49,486 bases of DNA from Labilibacter marinus (GTDB lineage Bacteria; Bacteroidota; Bacteroidia; Bacteroidales; Marinilabiliaceae), in contig NZ_LXYE02000040.1 of the NCBI RefSeq assembly GCF_001659685.2, positions 1-49,486 of the forward strand, in the 5' to 3' direction. Of this stretch, positions 15,907-25,137 are shown in pieces. The translations under genes were made by a program, and so were the position numbers. The notes below the pieces were generated by a model. The model ran no database searches and had not been told where the DNA came from. It saw nothing but the letters and a program-made list of their open reading frames with translations. Numbering within the stretch: position 1 is the stretch's first letter; each line of letters begins with the position of its first letter.

Positions 15907-17703
15907 CTACTTCGCTAAACGTTTACGTTCGTGTTCTTCAAGATATATTTTACGGATGCGAATTTCTGAAGGTGTTACTTCAACATACTCATCTCCTTGA
16001 ATATATTCTAATGCTTCTTCTAACGAGAAGATAATTGGTGGAGCTAATTTAACTTTATCATCAGAACCAGAAGTACGCATATTTGTCAACTTCTTAGTTT
16101 TTGTAATGTTAATGGTTAAATCTCCATCTCTGTTATTCTCTCCAATTACCTGACCTTTATAGATTTTTTGCTGAGGAGCAACAAAGAATTTACCTCTATC
16201 TTGTAATTTATCTAATGCATAAGGAATAGCTGCACCATCTTCCATTGAGATAAGCGAACCATTTAAACGTTTGTTGATTTCACCTTTATAAGGCTGGAAT
16301 TCTACAAAACGGTGAGCCATAATTGCCTCTCCTGCTGTAGCAGTTAACATTGCGTTACGTAAACCAATAATACCACGAGATGGAATATGGAATTCTATAA
16401 CAATACGTTCGCCTTTGCGCTCCATGCTCAACATATCACCTTTACGCTGACTAACCATTTCAATGGCTTTACCCGAGTACTCATCAGGTAAATCGATGGT
16501 TAATTCCTCTACGGGCTCGTGCTTAATAGCACCAATATCTTTAATGATTACGCGTGGCTGACCAACCTGAAGTTCGTAACCTTCACGACGCATTGTTTCA
16601 ATTAATACAGATAAGTGAAGTACACCACGTCCGTATACATTCCATGCATCAGCAGAGTTTGTATCTTCAACACGTAGCGCTAAGTTTTTCTCTAACTCAG
16701 CATCTAACCTATCTTTAATATGACGAGATGTTACATATTTACCTTCCTGACCAAAGAATGGAGAGTTATTAATAGTAAATAACATACTCATTGTTGGTTC
16801 ATCAATAGAAATAGGATCCATTGCTTCTGGCTCTTCAATATCAGCAACAGTGTCACCAATATCAAAACCTTCTATTCCAATTAAAGCACAAAGTTCTCCA
16901 CTTTTAACTGAATCTACTTTTGTACGTCCTAAACCAGCAAATACATTAATTTCTTTAATTTTAGTTTTCTTGATAGAACCATCGCGACTAACTAAAGAAA
17001 CCTGTTGGTTTGTTTTAAGCTCTCCTCTGTGAACTCTACCAATAGCAATACGTCCTGTATATGGCGAGTGATCCAAAGATGTAATTAACATCTGAGGTGT
17101 TCCTTCGTTAAGATCAGGAGCAGGTATGTTTTCAAGAACTGCTTCAAAAACAGCAGTAATGTCTGTAGTTTGATTTTTCCAATCAGTACTCATCCAACCA
17201 TTTTTAGCCGAACCATAAATGGTCACGAAGTCTAATTGGTCTTCTGTAGCACCTAAGTTAAACATTAGGTCAAAAACAGATTCTTGTACTTCTTCAGGAC
17301 GACAGTTTTCTTTGTCTACCTTATTAATTACAACAATTGGTTTAAGTCCAAGATTAATTGCTTTTTGCAACACAAAACGCGTTTGAGGCATTGGTCCTTC
17401 AAATGCATCTACTAAAAGTAGTACACCATCAGCCATGTTTAATACACGCTCTACTTCACCTCCAAAATCGGAGTGACCTGGAGTATCAATAATATTGATT
17501 TTGGTGTTTTTATACACCATCGAAACGTTTTTCGCTAAAATGGTAATTCCACGCTCTTTTTCAAGATCGTTGTTATCCATTATCAACTCACCAACCTCTT
17601 CATGCTCTTTAAATAGCTGACCTGCTAGTAACATCTTATCAACCAATGTAGTCTTACCGTGGTCAACGTGTGCAATAATTGCAATATTTCTTATATCCTG
17701 CAT
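15907..17703 (-). CDS. typA: Ribosome-associated GTPase TypA/BipA
   Basis: A 598-aa translational GTPase of EF-G type that binds 70S ribosomes and supports ribosome assembly and stress adaptation. G1 is AHVDHGKTT (about 10-18), then RGITI (switch I), DTPGHSDFGGEV (G3) and NKVDKENCRP (G4). The C-terminal half holds the EF-G-like domains and the BipA-specific domain (GRGVLHLSVLIETMRREG, then IPSRGIIGLRNAMLT). Full length. It has its own promoter box and terminator. Confidence 0.96.
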   Translation of the reverse strand: MQDIRNIAIIAHVDHGKTTLVDKMLLAGQLFKEHEEVGELIMDNNDLEKERGITILAKNVSMVYKNTKINIIDTPGHSDFGGEVERVLNMADGVLLLVDAFEGPMPQTRFVLQKAINLGLKPIVVINKVDKENCRPEEVQESVFDLMFNLGATEDQLDFVTIYGSAKNGWMSTDWKNQTTDITAVFEAVLENIPAPDLNEGTPQMLITSLDHSPYTGRIAIGRVHRGELKTNQQVSLVSRDGSIKKTKIKEINVFAGLGRTKVDSVKSGELCALIGIEGFDIGDTVADIEEPEAMDPISIDEPTMSMLFTINNSPFFGQEGKYVTSRHIKDRLDAELEKNLALRVEDTNSADAWNVYGRGVLHLSVLIETMRREGYELQVGQPRVIIKDIGAIKHEPVEELTIDLPDEYSGKAIEMVSQRKGDMLSMERKGERIVIEFHIPSRGIIGLRNAMLTATAGEAIMAHRFVEFQPYKGEINKRLNGSLISMEDGAAIPYALDKLQDRGKFFVAPQQKIYKGQVIGENNRDGDLTINITKTKKLTNMRTSGSDDKVKLAPPIIFSLEEALEYIQGDEYVEVTPSEIRIRKIYLEEHERKRLAK

Positions 17704-17723
17704 AACATTTTCAAATGAGGGTG

Positions 17724-17731
17724 CAAAGGTA
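17724..17731 (-). promoter_or_regulatory. Candidate -7 box for typA
   Basis: The minus strand reads TACCTTTG, a perfect TAnnTTTG, 20 nt before the typA ATG. Confidence 0.5.
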
Positions 17732-17957
17732 AGCTTTATTTCGGGTTTTATATGATGTTAATATTAAAAGAGATATATAAAATGGTGTATTTAAGGGTTT
17801 TTAACCATTGAGTTTGAAAGATCTAGATGTAATAGTCGAAATGTGAGAATAATAATTGTAAAGAAATTGTATGTATTGTGTGTTTTGAAAATATACTGTT
17901 GCAATAAATTACTGAATAAATTAACTTAGGATTTTAAAAACTAAAAATTTAATTCTT

Positions 17958-18494
17958 ATGAGAAACTATGTAATGTTACTGACCTGCTTATTTTTATCTG
18001 TGTCTGTAATGGCACAGGATGCAGAAAAAAAGACCAGGAAAGAGAAAAAAGCAGAAAAAAAAGCACAGCAAATAGAGCAAACTATGGTATTGCTTACGAG
18101 CATTAGTTATAGTTTTGTACCTGACCAGGCTCTTCCTATGAAGGGCAGAGCTATAAATGTGGATAACTTTTTTTTAACGGTTGATGGGGATGATGTAAAT
18201 TGTTATTTACCATTTTATGGAAGATCACATACTTCAGGGTATGGAGGTAAGGATAGTCCGTACAATTTCACTAAAAAAGTGGAGGGTTACACTGTAAGTA
18301 AGGACAAGAAAAGATCGATCATTAAATTTTCAGTAAGAAACGATTCTGATAAAATAGACTTTGTACTCACGGTTTTTGAAACCGGTAGTAGTAGTTTAAG
18401 TGTTACAAGTCCACAAAGAGCTCATATGTCATATAATGGAGCTATTGGGAGTATAGCAAAGCCTAAGGAAAAGAAAAAGGATAAAAAGGAGTAA
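17958..18494 (+). CDS. DUF4251 domain-containing exported protein
   Basis: The 178-aa product begins with a signal peptide (LLTCLFLSVSVMAQ), then a very Lys/Glu-rich stretch (about 22-45) and a DUF4251 domain recognisable by YSFVPDQALPMKGRAINVD, LPFYGRSHTSGYGG and the YTVSKDKKRSIIKFSV strands. It ends with another Lys-rich tail. DUF4251 is a Bacteroidota periplasmic or surface family without known activity. It is followed by a strong bidirectional terminator. Confidence 0.85.
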   Translation: MRNYVMLLTCLFLSVSVMAQDAEKKTRKEKKAEKKAQQIEQTMVLLTSISYSFVPDQALPMKGRAINVDNFFLTVDGDDVNCYLPFYGRSHTSGYGGKDSPYNFTKKVEGYTVSKDKKRSIIKFSVRNDSDKIDFVLTVFETGSSSLSVTSPQRAHMSYNGAIGSIAKPKEKKKDKKE

Positions 18495-18574
18495 TGCTGA
18501 TTTTACTTTGGGATTAGCTATAAATCTTTACTATAAAACATTAGACTCATACAATAGAGTTATTTATAACAAAA

Positions 18575-18603
18575 AAAAGCCCAGGATTATCTCCTGGGCT
18601 TTT
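18575..18603. terminator. Bidirectional terminator between convergent genes
   Basis: AAAAGCCCAGGA (18575-18586) and TCCTGGGCTTTT (18592-18603) form a perfect 12-bp stem with a 5-nt loop. A tracts and T tracts flank it, so it can serve both the DUF4251 gene and the convergent 705-aa gene. Confidence 0.85.
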
Positions 18604-18639
18604 CTGTTTTATTGAATTGACTAGTCAATAGTCAAAGCG

Positions 18640-20757
18640 TTATCTTCTACGACCACCTCCACCTCTGGATGGTGCTGGCCTAGCTCCTCCACCTCTTGAA
18701 GGAAATGAACTAGGCGTTCTTTGTTGAGGATAGTTCTGATATCTTGTATTGGCCCTATTTCTATTTTGAAAATCGCGCTCTAGTTGCTGTCTGTTTTGTG
18801 TTTGCGGCCTTGTTTGTGGTTTACTTCTATTGGTCTGACTACCTTGTCTTGAATTGTACTGCTGTTTCCAGTTGCCATTATTATCACGACGCATCACATT
18901 ACCACTCCTGTCAGTATAAACATTGTTTGGCTTACGAGAAGGTTGTGCAGTTCTAACGTTTCTACTATTGTTCATCTGACGCGAGCTGCGGCTAGTTTGT
19001 CTTACGCCATTTTTGTGATTATTGTATGCATTTCGCGAGTTGTATTTTCCTCGTGCATAACCTGCTCTGTACCCATTATGATAACCGCGATGGTAACCAT
19101 GGTGGTATCCATGTCTGTACCCGTGCCTATATCCCATAGGTCCCCAGTAGCTGTGGTGGTATGAGCTTACGCCAAATGTAAACCATCCGTAGCTAACCCC
19201 TACTGAAAATCCCCATCCTGTATAAGGATTGTAATGTACACCGTATCCGTAAGTTACTGGGCGAGGATAATAATACATGCCATACCAAGGCTGATAATAG
19301 TAACCAGTACCATAAACTACAACTCCACCGTAATAGTACGAATTATAATAGCCAGGAGTATATCCTACATAAACAACATCGGGAGTTGAGTCGTATATGT
19401 ATACGTATTTCACATTGTAAACAGGTGCGCTGGCAGGTATCTCCTCCACTTCTTCAGGTCTTTCTGTGGCTACAGCCCACGGTCCTTTGGCATTTTTCGA
19501 CTCAAACCAAATACCATCATCAACACAATAATAGCTTTGATTTATTAAAAGCACGGTGCTTTCGGTATTGATAGCATACTTTACGGTAGTGCCCTCCATG
19601 GTTTCAAACTTTGGATCGCCATCGTATTTCACTTCTGTAGTGGCTGTTTTTCTATCCACTACTGCCGTTTGCGGCATTTGCTGTTCATATTTAGCCTCCA
19701 AAGCTTCAGGTGTTCCTGGAATACTAACTCTTACCGAAGATATACTTTGGTCATCAGGTATTCCAGAAAAAGTATCGGGTAAATCATTAGGCTGAACAAA
19801 TTCCCACTCTCCATCGCTTAATGTTTTTGATTTATACCAACGACCATTTAAAAGAACATAGTTCATCTGAGAACTAATTTCCATAATGATATCATTTTCG
19901 GTATTGGTAACGAATAATAAAGTTGTTCCTGTAATGGGTTGGTAATTTATTTCTCCATTGCTTAGTATCAATTCTGACGGATTAGACGTAACAATTAACT
20001 TAGGTATGATAATGGAGTCTTCCTTTTCAGGATCTTCTTCTGTATCGTCAATTTTTGATTCTGCTAATTTTTCAACATCCTCAGGGACTTCAGTAATATT
20101 TTTCCAATTTTTCGATTCTAACTCTTTTGAAGAGAACCAATGTTCGCCTCCCTTTAAAAAATAAGTACTATCTTTTTTAACAATAAAAAAAGGTGTATTA
20201 ACAACCGTTTTTAAGTCTTGTCCTTCAACTTCTTTAAGTATTGGTTTTCCGTCAATTAATACGAGTACTGTAGGTTCTGATCTGTAATAAATTTCAGGAG
20301 GATTGTTGGATAAATGATCCTGTGGTAAATCTTCAGCATCAGGATTTTCCAATAATCCCACAATTTTATCAATCGACATTTCAAGGTCTATCGAACTAAA
20401 GTCGCTTATTATTAACTCTTTTAGTTTTTCTATTTTACTCGAATCTTTTATATCAGGAAACTTCACCATCGGAATTTCCATGTCTTCCAATACGGCCATT
20501 CTTGTTTCCATATCAGTGTGCATGCGACCATTAAACCATAGTGCACCAAAAATAATATCTTCATTATCCTTTTTTACAGACAACGCAAGTCTACCTTCAA
20601 GAATATTGTTTTTTAACTGTTCGAGTTGAGGTTGATAAAGCGTTATAGTATAGTCTTTCTCTATAATCTCTCTAGGCCAATCTAATGTTGAAGTTTTTTC
20701 CTCTGCTATTCCCATGGTAGAGATAGCTAATAGAATAAACAAAAATTTAAATTTCAT
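18640..20757 (-). CDS. Large exported protein with repeated YYxxxGRWF-type modules and Tyr/Gly/His-rich tail
   Basis: The 705-aa protein has a signal peptide (FLFILLAISTMGIA) and an N-terminal domain starting DWPREI-KDYTITLYQPQLE. It then has three or four related modules of about 75-90 residues with a GTTLLFV-T-----YVLLNGRWYKSKTLSDGEWEFV pattern, the clearest near 270-320 and 385-435. A low-complexity segment very rich in Tyr, Gly, His and Pro follows (about 455-580), and the end is Arg/Asn/Gln-rich, closing with GGGGRRR. Similar proteins occur in Proteobacteria as uncharacterised exported proteins. A role in surface adhesion is conceivable but not shown. Confidence 0.75.
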   Translation of the reverse strand: MKFKFLFILLAISTMGIAEEKTSTLDWPREIIEKDYTITLYQPQLEQLKNNILEGRLALSVKKDNEDIIFGALWFNGRMHTDMETRMAVLEDMEIPMVKFPDIKDSSKIEKLKELIISDFSSIDLEMSIDKIVGLLENPDAEDLPQDHLSNNPPEIYYRSEPTVLVLIDGKPILKEVEGQDLKTVVNTPFFIVKKDSTYFLKGGEHWFSSKELESKNWKNITEVPEDVEKLAESKIDDTEEDPEKEDSIIIPKLIVTSNPSELILSNGEINYQPITGTTLLFVTNTENDIIMEISSQMNYVLLNGRWYKSKTLSDGEWEFVQPNDLPDTFSGIPDDQSISSVRVSIPGTPEALEAKYEQQMPQTAVVDRKTATTEVKYDGDPKFETMEGTTVKYAINTESTVLLINQSYYCVDDGIWFESKNAKGPWAVATERPEEVEEIPASAPVYNVKYVYIYDSTPDVVYVGYTPGYYNSYYYGGVVVYGTGYYYQPWYGMYYYPRPVTYGYGVHYNPYTGWGFSVGVSYGWFTFGVSSYHHSYWGPMGYRHGYRHGYHHGYHRGYHNGYRAGYARGKYNSRNAYNNHKNGVRQTSRSSRQMNNSRNVRTAQPSRKPNNVYTDRSGNVMRRDNNGNWKQQYNSRQGSQTNRSKPQTRPQTQNRQQLERDFQNRNRANTRYQNYPQQRTPSSFPSRGGGARPAPSRGGGGRRR

Positions 20758-20905
20758 CGTTTATTAATTTGTTGAGTTATGGATATTTGATTGCAATAAT
20801 AAGGTATTTGTTGATTATATATTCCTAATAGCAGATTCCGCCTTAAAATGAATGAAGCGCTTCCCTCATTGAGAAAAACGCTTTTATAATTCAGTTAATA
20901 AGACC

Positions 20906-21511
20906 TTAATTAGGTAAACGAATGATAAGTCCTCCACCAAGTTCCCAGTGAGCAAGAGGTACATTAAAAGATACGCCTCCTGAACATCCGCCTCCAATTC
21001 CACAGAAGATACCAGCTCCACCAAACTCCATGGGCAAAGCCAGCCTGGTATGAAGTCTTATTCCTAAGTAGTCGTTAAAAAATACCTTTGCACCTAGCCC
21101 CAGTGTACCTGAGAATCTCCAAACATCTTTATTATTGCCAGATCTTGGGAAATAACGAGATGTACCTAAAAGGAGTTCCGCAAAAGGTTTTACTTGGCCT
21201 TGTTTAAATTCTTTTTGCGCACCAATTTGATAGTGTTCAATGCCTATGTCATGTTTTAAGTTAACAAGTGGTCTCTCTTCAATTAAAGTTGGATTTATTC
21301 TTTGGTATGATAATTCAACATATAATCCTTGGTCGATTTCTACATTTAATAACCCCCCAAAAGTAACATCGTCTTTAACATCAAAAGTGCCATAGTAATC
21401 GTATACTGTACCACTAAAAGTGTATCCATATATTGGGGTGAATTCAACACTTTGAGCCATAATGCTTGAGCAGGCTACAAAAAAAAGTGCTATAAGTGAT
21501 AATTTCTTCAT
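20906..21511 (-). CDS. Small outer-membrane beta-barrel protein
   Basis: A 201-aa protein with a signal peptide (LIALFFVACSSIMAQ) and amphipathic beta strands throughout, ending LGGGLIIRLPN. The pattern YGYTFSGTVYDYYG near the mature N-terminus and LYVELSYQRINP look like eight-stranded OmpA/OmpW-sized barrels. A CGIGGGCSGG segment before the last strand contains two Cys. No specific function can be assigned. Confidence 0.75.
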   Translation of the reverse strand: MKKLSLIALFFVACSSIMAQSVEFTPIYGYTFSGTVYDYYGTFDVKDDVTFGGLLNVEIDQGLYVELSYQRINPTLIEERPLVNLKHDIGIEHYQIGAQKEFKQGQVKPFAELLLGTSRYFPRSGNNKDVWRFSGTLGLGAKVFFNDYLGIRLHTRLALPMEFGGAGIFCGIGGGCSGGVSFNVPLAHWELGGGLIIRLPN

Positions 21512-21662
21512 ATTAGTTGTTTTGTTTAAGTATTCTTCAAAGATAATAAGTAAAGAGCTAACACTACTTATGCTGTATTGTTTATTTGGTTACTTTTTTA
21601 ATAGATGATAAATAATATTGTTTATTTTGGTGTGGAATTAAGCCATAAATGTAAAAAATACT

Positions 21663-22367
21663 ATGAAGAAGGTTTTGTTAAGTATAGCGTTCGTGTTAAT
21701 AGCAGCTAGTTCACACTCGCAGGTGTTAATATCATTATTGCTTGGCGACAAGTTAAATTCAGATGGTTTGGAGTTTGGATTGGAGGGTGGGCTTAATTGG
21801 TCGGGGATTTCTGGTATGGAATCTAATGCACTGGTCAGAAATCTTAACATTGGTTTTTATTTTGATATTAAATTAAAGGATCAAATATATTTATATACTG
21901 GCGTATTGGTTAAATCTAATGTTGGCTTCGATAAATTGGAGCCTGAAGACTTGGATTTTTTAGGTATAGAACAACAACCTGAAGATGGAGAATACAAACA
22001 AGTGATTAATAAGTTTATGGTTCCTGTTTTGGCTAAGTATAAATTCAAAAATCGATTATATATTGAGGCTGGACCGCAGTTTGGCCTTGTACATGGAGGT
22101 TTAGTTGAGTTTAATTCAGATACGAATGGTCAAGAAATTAGGATAAGACAAGATAACTCATCCATGCTACGCCGAATTGATGCAGGAATGTCTGGTGGCT
22201 TTGGGTATAAACTAAAAGAAAACACAGGAATGACCATTGGTGTTAGGTATTACCAAGGATTTGTAGACGTTTATAAGGATAGATCAGGCACCTTGAATAA
22301 TTCCATTAATGTTAAAATCAATATTCCTGTTGGTGCTAATAAATCAAAGAAAGAAAAAAGCCTTTAA
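21663..22367 (+). CDS. PorT-like outer-membrane beta-barrel protein
   Basis: The 234-aa product starts with a signal peptide (LLSIAFVLIAASSHSQ) and shows the pattern of Bacteroidota PorT-family/outer-membrane beta-barrel domains: FGLEGGLNWSGISGM, LNIGFYFDIKLKD-IYLYTG, FMVPVLAKYKFKNRLYIEAGPQFGLV and a final IGVRYYQG strand. It is probably a small barrel in the outer membrane. The stop codon lies inside the terminator stem that serves the opposite-strand gene. Confidence 0.8.
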   Translation: MKKVLLSIAFVLIAASSHSQVLISLLLGDKLNSDGLEFGLEGGLNWSGISGMESNALVRNLNIGFYFDIKLKDQIYLYTGVLVKSNVGFDKLEPEDLDFLGIEQQPEDGEYKQVINKFMVPVLAKYKFKNRLYIEAGPQFGLVHGGLVEFNSDTNGQEIRIRQDNSSMLRRIDAGMSGGFGYKLKENTGMTIGVRYYQGFVDVYKDRSGTLNNSINVKINIPVGANKSKKEKSL

Positions 22368-22388
22368 TAGAGTGTTCTACTAAAGGCT
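22354..22388 (-). terminator. Terminator of the 22428-23048 gene overlapping the end of the convergent gene
   Basis: On the minus strand AGCCTTTAGTAGA pairs with TCTATTAAAGGCT (13 positions, one G-U) around ACAC, followed by six U. The stem covers the TAA stop (22365-22367) of the plus-strand barrel gene. Confidence 0.75.
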
Positions 22389-22427
22389 AATGTGAGTGTG
22401 ATACGATATTTCAATAAATACCGATAT

Positions 22428-23048
22428 CTATTTTATTGTATTTGATTTTAGTAATGTCTTAACCAGAGTGCTTGCGTATTGTTTAGCTCCAGACTCATAT
22501 GACGAAGGATCGGTTAATGAGGATTGACCTGACCATACAATTGCTTCTTTTGCATTTTCTTTTGCAGTATCAAACAAACGAGATTCAACCACATAAGTTT
22601 TTTGCTGGCGATAATATCCAGGACTATAGGCATATCCATATCCGTTATAAATATAACGACGATATCCGTAATGCATAGGGTAGTAATTTGAACCTTGCTC
22701 ATACACATCTTGTTCGTTTACATCTATCAATGAAGAAACTAATACAGCATCGTAACCACCAGCTTTAATTTTCGATTCAATTGTCTTTTCATCTAATTCT
22801 TTAATGTCAACAAAAGGAGGAAATAAGCTCAGGCTATTTTCAGCATTTATACCTTCTTTAGCCAGCCAGCCAACCACAGTATTCTCCAAAGTTGTTCTGC
22901 TTTCAAGGTTTTTACTTGTAGCAACAACTAATATCTTTTTAAAATTTTTTCCTTCAAAACCTTCTTTCTGCCAAGTGTAATTCATAGTAGAAACACAAGA
23001 AGTCATTATTAAAGCTGCAGTAAGTGCAAATAGTATCCGCATTTTCAT
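22428..23048 (-). CDS. Lipoprotein, DUF4136-like
   Basis: A 206-aa lipoprotein with lipobox MTSCVST (acylated Cys at about 18). The following domain (NFKKILVVATSKNLESRTTLEN, GGYDAVLVSSLIDV, then KTYVVESRLFDTAKENAIVWSG-like strands) resembles the nucleotide-free, enzyme-like fold of DUF4136/YajG-type lipoproteins. A Tyr/Gly-rich loop (about 124-148) interrupts it. Role unknown; probably periplasmic or outer-membrane bound. Confidence 0.7.
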   Translation of the reverse strand: MKMRILFALTAALIMTSCVSTMNYTWQKEGFEGKNFKKILVVATSKNLESRTTLENTVVGWLAKEGINAENSLSLFPPFVDIKELDEKTIESKIKAGGYDAVLVSSLIDVNEQDVYEQGSNYYPMHYGYRRYIYNGYGYAYSPGYYRQQKTYVVESRLFDTAKENAKEAIVWSGQSSLTDPSSYESGAKQYASTLVKTLLKSNTIK

Positions 23049-23111
23049 TTTATTAGTTTTAAATAAGTAGGTTATAAAATATATTATTGTGCAATTTATA
23101 TAAATAGCTTG

Positions 23112-24656
23112 TTAATTACTATTTGAGCTTTGCTTTGTTCTTCTTTGGTTGATGTTAATTGTGGCTCCAAAATATATTGTTATAGTGCTGAGGCGACTGT
23201 TCATGATATGCTGTCGGATACCTTGCAAAGCTGAATTGTCAATTGAATTAAATTCATTAGGATGAGAAAAATTAGCAAATTGTTTTTTGTTATTTTCTAC
23301 CCCATAAGTGTACTGGAATCCGGCAATTAAATCTTGTCCCATAATGCGAAGGTTTAATCCACTGGTAACATGATATTTATTTAGATTTAATTGCTTAAAA
23401 GAATTTAAGCTTGAAGGCATTTGACTTTCATTTAAGGAATAATTAAAATCAGTTCTAAAACCTGTTAAAATCATCAAATTTTCTTTCACCAACCATTTGT
23501 ACCCAGTTGCGAAATTAAAAACAGGTTTAGCACCAGATACAAATGTAAGCCACTCGTTTAAATTGATAATATCCGAAACTTCGTTGTCGGCAGAAATCCT
23601 GTTCCCTTTGGCTTCAACCATTCTGTATGGATCAATACCAGCAAAGTATTCTCCTGTTAAAAATAACGTTTTATTTTCGTTAGAATTGGTATAGGTTAAA
23701 CCTGTAGCTATCGAAAAGGTGCTTTTGGCATTTACCATAACCTCATTTTTCTCTTTATAGCTTGAAATTAATATATCTGGCAGTAGTTCGTCATTAGTAG
23801 GGTTGGCAATATTACCTTGGCTTCTTTTTCTAAATACTTCTTTACCGTTAGAATATATTTGGCCAATGGATGGAGTTGTGATGTTTAAACCAAGGCTTAA
23901 TCTTTCTTTTTTATAAAGTAATCCTACTTTAAATAGAAGTCGATAATCGTAAAATTTCACAAATTCATGCTCAGATGAATGCGCAATGCTTCGATTGAAG
24001 CTATATTGATCAGGTATCTCTAAATCCGGAACCGCTTCCGTTTCAACATCGTAAATATATTCCTTAGATATATAAGAAACAAACATACTAGTTCCCAGAT
24101 AGAGGTGATCAGCTACCTGCACGGAGCCACCAATGCCAATCCAATTATCCCTATATTTATTTAAATATTTATAATAGGCATCGTAGCGCTCTTCGCCTGG
24201 GTATCTATTTAAAACATCAATTTGCTGACTAAATGATTTGGTATCCTGAACGCTATAATCAGAATTATTTAAAAAAGCTACTTCAAAGCTCCATTTCTCA
24301 AGCCTTTTAGGCTTCAGCATATACGATAAAAAGCGAGGAACAACCACTCCTCTGTTATATTTTAAATCGATTCCATCTCCCCATGCATTATTCGCTTTTA
24401 AAAATTCAAAGGCAAAAAGACTAACGTTTAAAGAGAATTTAGATTCTTTAATTTCTGAAATTGTTGCTGGATTGTAAAAGATTGCTGCAGGTCCTGCTCC
24501 ACCTCCAACAACAGCTCCTGATAATAGAGATGATTCTTCATTAAAATTGCGCGACCAGTGATTATTGGACTGCGCGGAAAGGTTAAAGGGGAATGTAACC
24601 TGCACTGCGAGCAATAATCCAATGTTATATATATAATAGAGTTTGTGTTTTCTCAT
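23112..24656 (-). CDS. FadL/PorV-like outer-membrane protein
   Basis: A 514-aa exported barrel protein with a signal peptide ending near FNLSAQ. The mature N-terminus contains AGPAAIFYNPATISE, the NPA motif typical of FadL/OmpP1 family hatches. Alternating strands follow, and a C-terminal strand (STITIYFGATININ) precedes a short Asn/Ser-rich tail. It could transport hydrophobic substrates or act as a PorV-like shuttle; the sequence does not decide. Confidence 0.75.
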   Translation of the reverse strand: MRKHKLYYIYNIGLLLAVQVTFPFNLSAQSNNHWSRNFNEESSLLSGAVVGGGAGPAAIFYNPATISEIKESKFSLNVSLFAFEFLKANNAWGDGIDLKYNRGVVVPRFLSYMLKPKRLEKWSFEVAFLNNSDYSVQDTKSFSQQIDVLNRYPGEERYDAYYKYLNKYRDNWIGIGGSVQVADHLYLGTSMFVSYISKEYIYDVETEAVPDLEIPDQYSFNRSIAHSSEHEFVKFYDYRLLFKVGLLYKKERLSLGLNITTPSIGQIYSNGKEVFRKRSQGNIANPTNDELLPDILISSYKEKNEVMVNAKSTFSIATGLTYTNSNENKTLFLTGEYFAGIDPYRMVEAKGNRISADNEVSDIINLNEWLTFVSGAKPVFNFATGYKWLVKENLMILTGFRTDFNYSLNESQMPSSLNSFKQLNLNKYHVTSGLNLRIMGQDLIAGFQYTYGVENNKKQFANFSHPNEFNSIDNSALQGIRQHIMNSRLSTITIYFGATININQRRTKQSSNSN

Positions 24657-24802
24657 AAAACCAAAAACTGACCATGATTGACAATGTAATTTTAAATGGG
24701 TTTTACCATTAGCAAATTAACAATAAGTAAGTAACTATAGCAATTTTTGAAACGTCAAATAAAATATTTGTAATGAAAAAGGGTTCTTCAATTATGCGCA
24801 TA

Positions 24803-24836
24803 AAAAAAGAGCACTTCCGTTGAAATGCTCTTTTTT
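24803..24836 (+). repeat. Hairpin of leader unit B
   Basis: AAAAAAGAGCACTTC (24803-24817) pairs with GAAATGCTCTTTTTT (24822-24836) around a CGTT loop, with one C-A mismatch. Loop, mismatch position and A/T flanks are identical to unit A, with one compensatory pair change. It is followed directly by the shared leader AAACTTAAACCCTAATCT. Confidence 0.75.
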
Positions 24837-24854
24837 AAACTTAAACCCTAATCT

Positions 24855-24905
24855 ATGAAAAAAAACTTACTCTTTGTCTGTGTTCTTGCGGTTCTGAAAA
24901 AATAA
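24855..24905 (+). CDS. Tiny leader ORF of unit B (16 aa)
   Basis: ATG 24855 encodes MKKNLLFVCVLAVLKK and stops with TAA at 24903-24905. The peptide looks like a truncated signal peptide: two Lys, then a hydrophobic core. The TAA lies inside the left arm of the next hairpin (unit C), so translation to the stop would disrupt that hairpin. Together with units A, C and D this is the evidence that it is more than a chance ORF. Its role is unknown. Confidence 0.4.
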   Translation: MKKNLLFVCVLAVLKK

Positions 24906-24934
24906 TCGAGGCATCGAAAGACACCTCGATTATT
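24901..24934 (+). repeat. Hairpin of leader unit C
   Basis: AATAATCGAGG (24901-24911) pairs perfectly with CCTCGATTATT (24924-24934). The apical part can form TC-GAAA-GA, a GNRA tetraloop. The stem sequence differs completely from unit B, but its position before the same leader (AAACTTAAACCCTAACCTAATCT) is the same. Confidence 0.7.
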
Positions 24935-24957
24935 AAACTTAAACCCTAACCTAATCT

Positions 24958-24990
24958 ATGAAAAACTTAATTGCTCTCGGTATGAAATAA
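24958..24990 (+). CDS. Tiny leader ORF of unit C (10 aa)
   Basis: ATG 24958 encodes MKNLIALGMK with TAA at 24988-24990. It follows the CCTAA-rich leader at the same distance after a hairpin as in the other units. The next real gene is yfhO at 25138, which seems to have its own promoter box at 25050. The remaining bases between 24657 and 24800 hold no gene that I can see. Confidence 0.35.
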   Translation: MKNLIALGMK

Positions 24991-25049
24991 AGCAATGTTC
25001 GTGCCATAAAATGCTTCGTTTGTCAAATTAACATACATTAACTAAGTGT

Positions 25050-25057
25050 TATTTTTG
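25050..25057 (+). promoter_or_regulatory. Candidate -7 box for the YfhO gene
   Basis: TATTTTTG matches TAnnTTTG, 80 nt before the ATG at 25138. The transcript would exclude the two leader units upstream. Confidence 0.4.
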
Positions 25058-25137
25058 TGTAAGAAAATCACTTTAAAAAAGCCGTTGCACGGTATACCCT
25101 TTTTATCTATTTTTAGGCTGCTAAAAAACGTATACAA

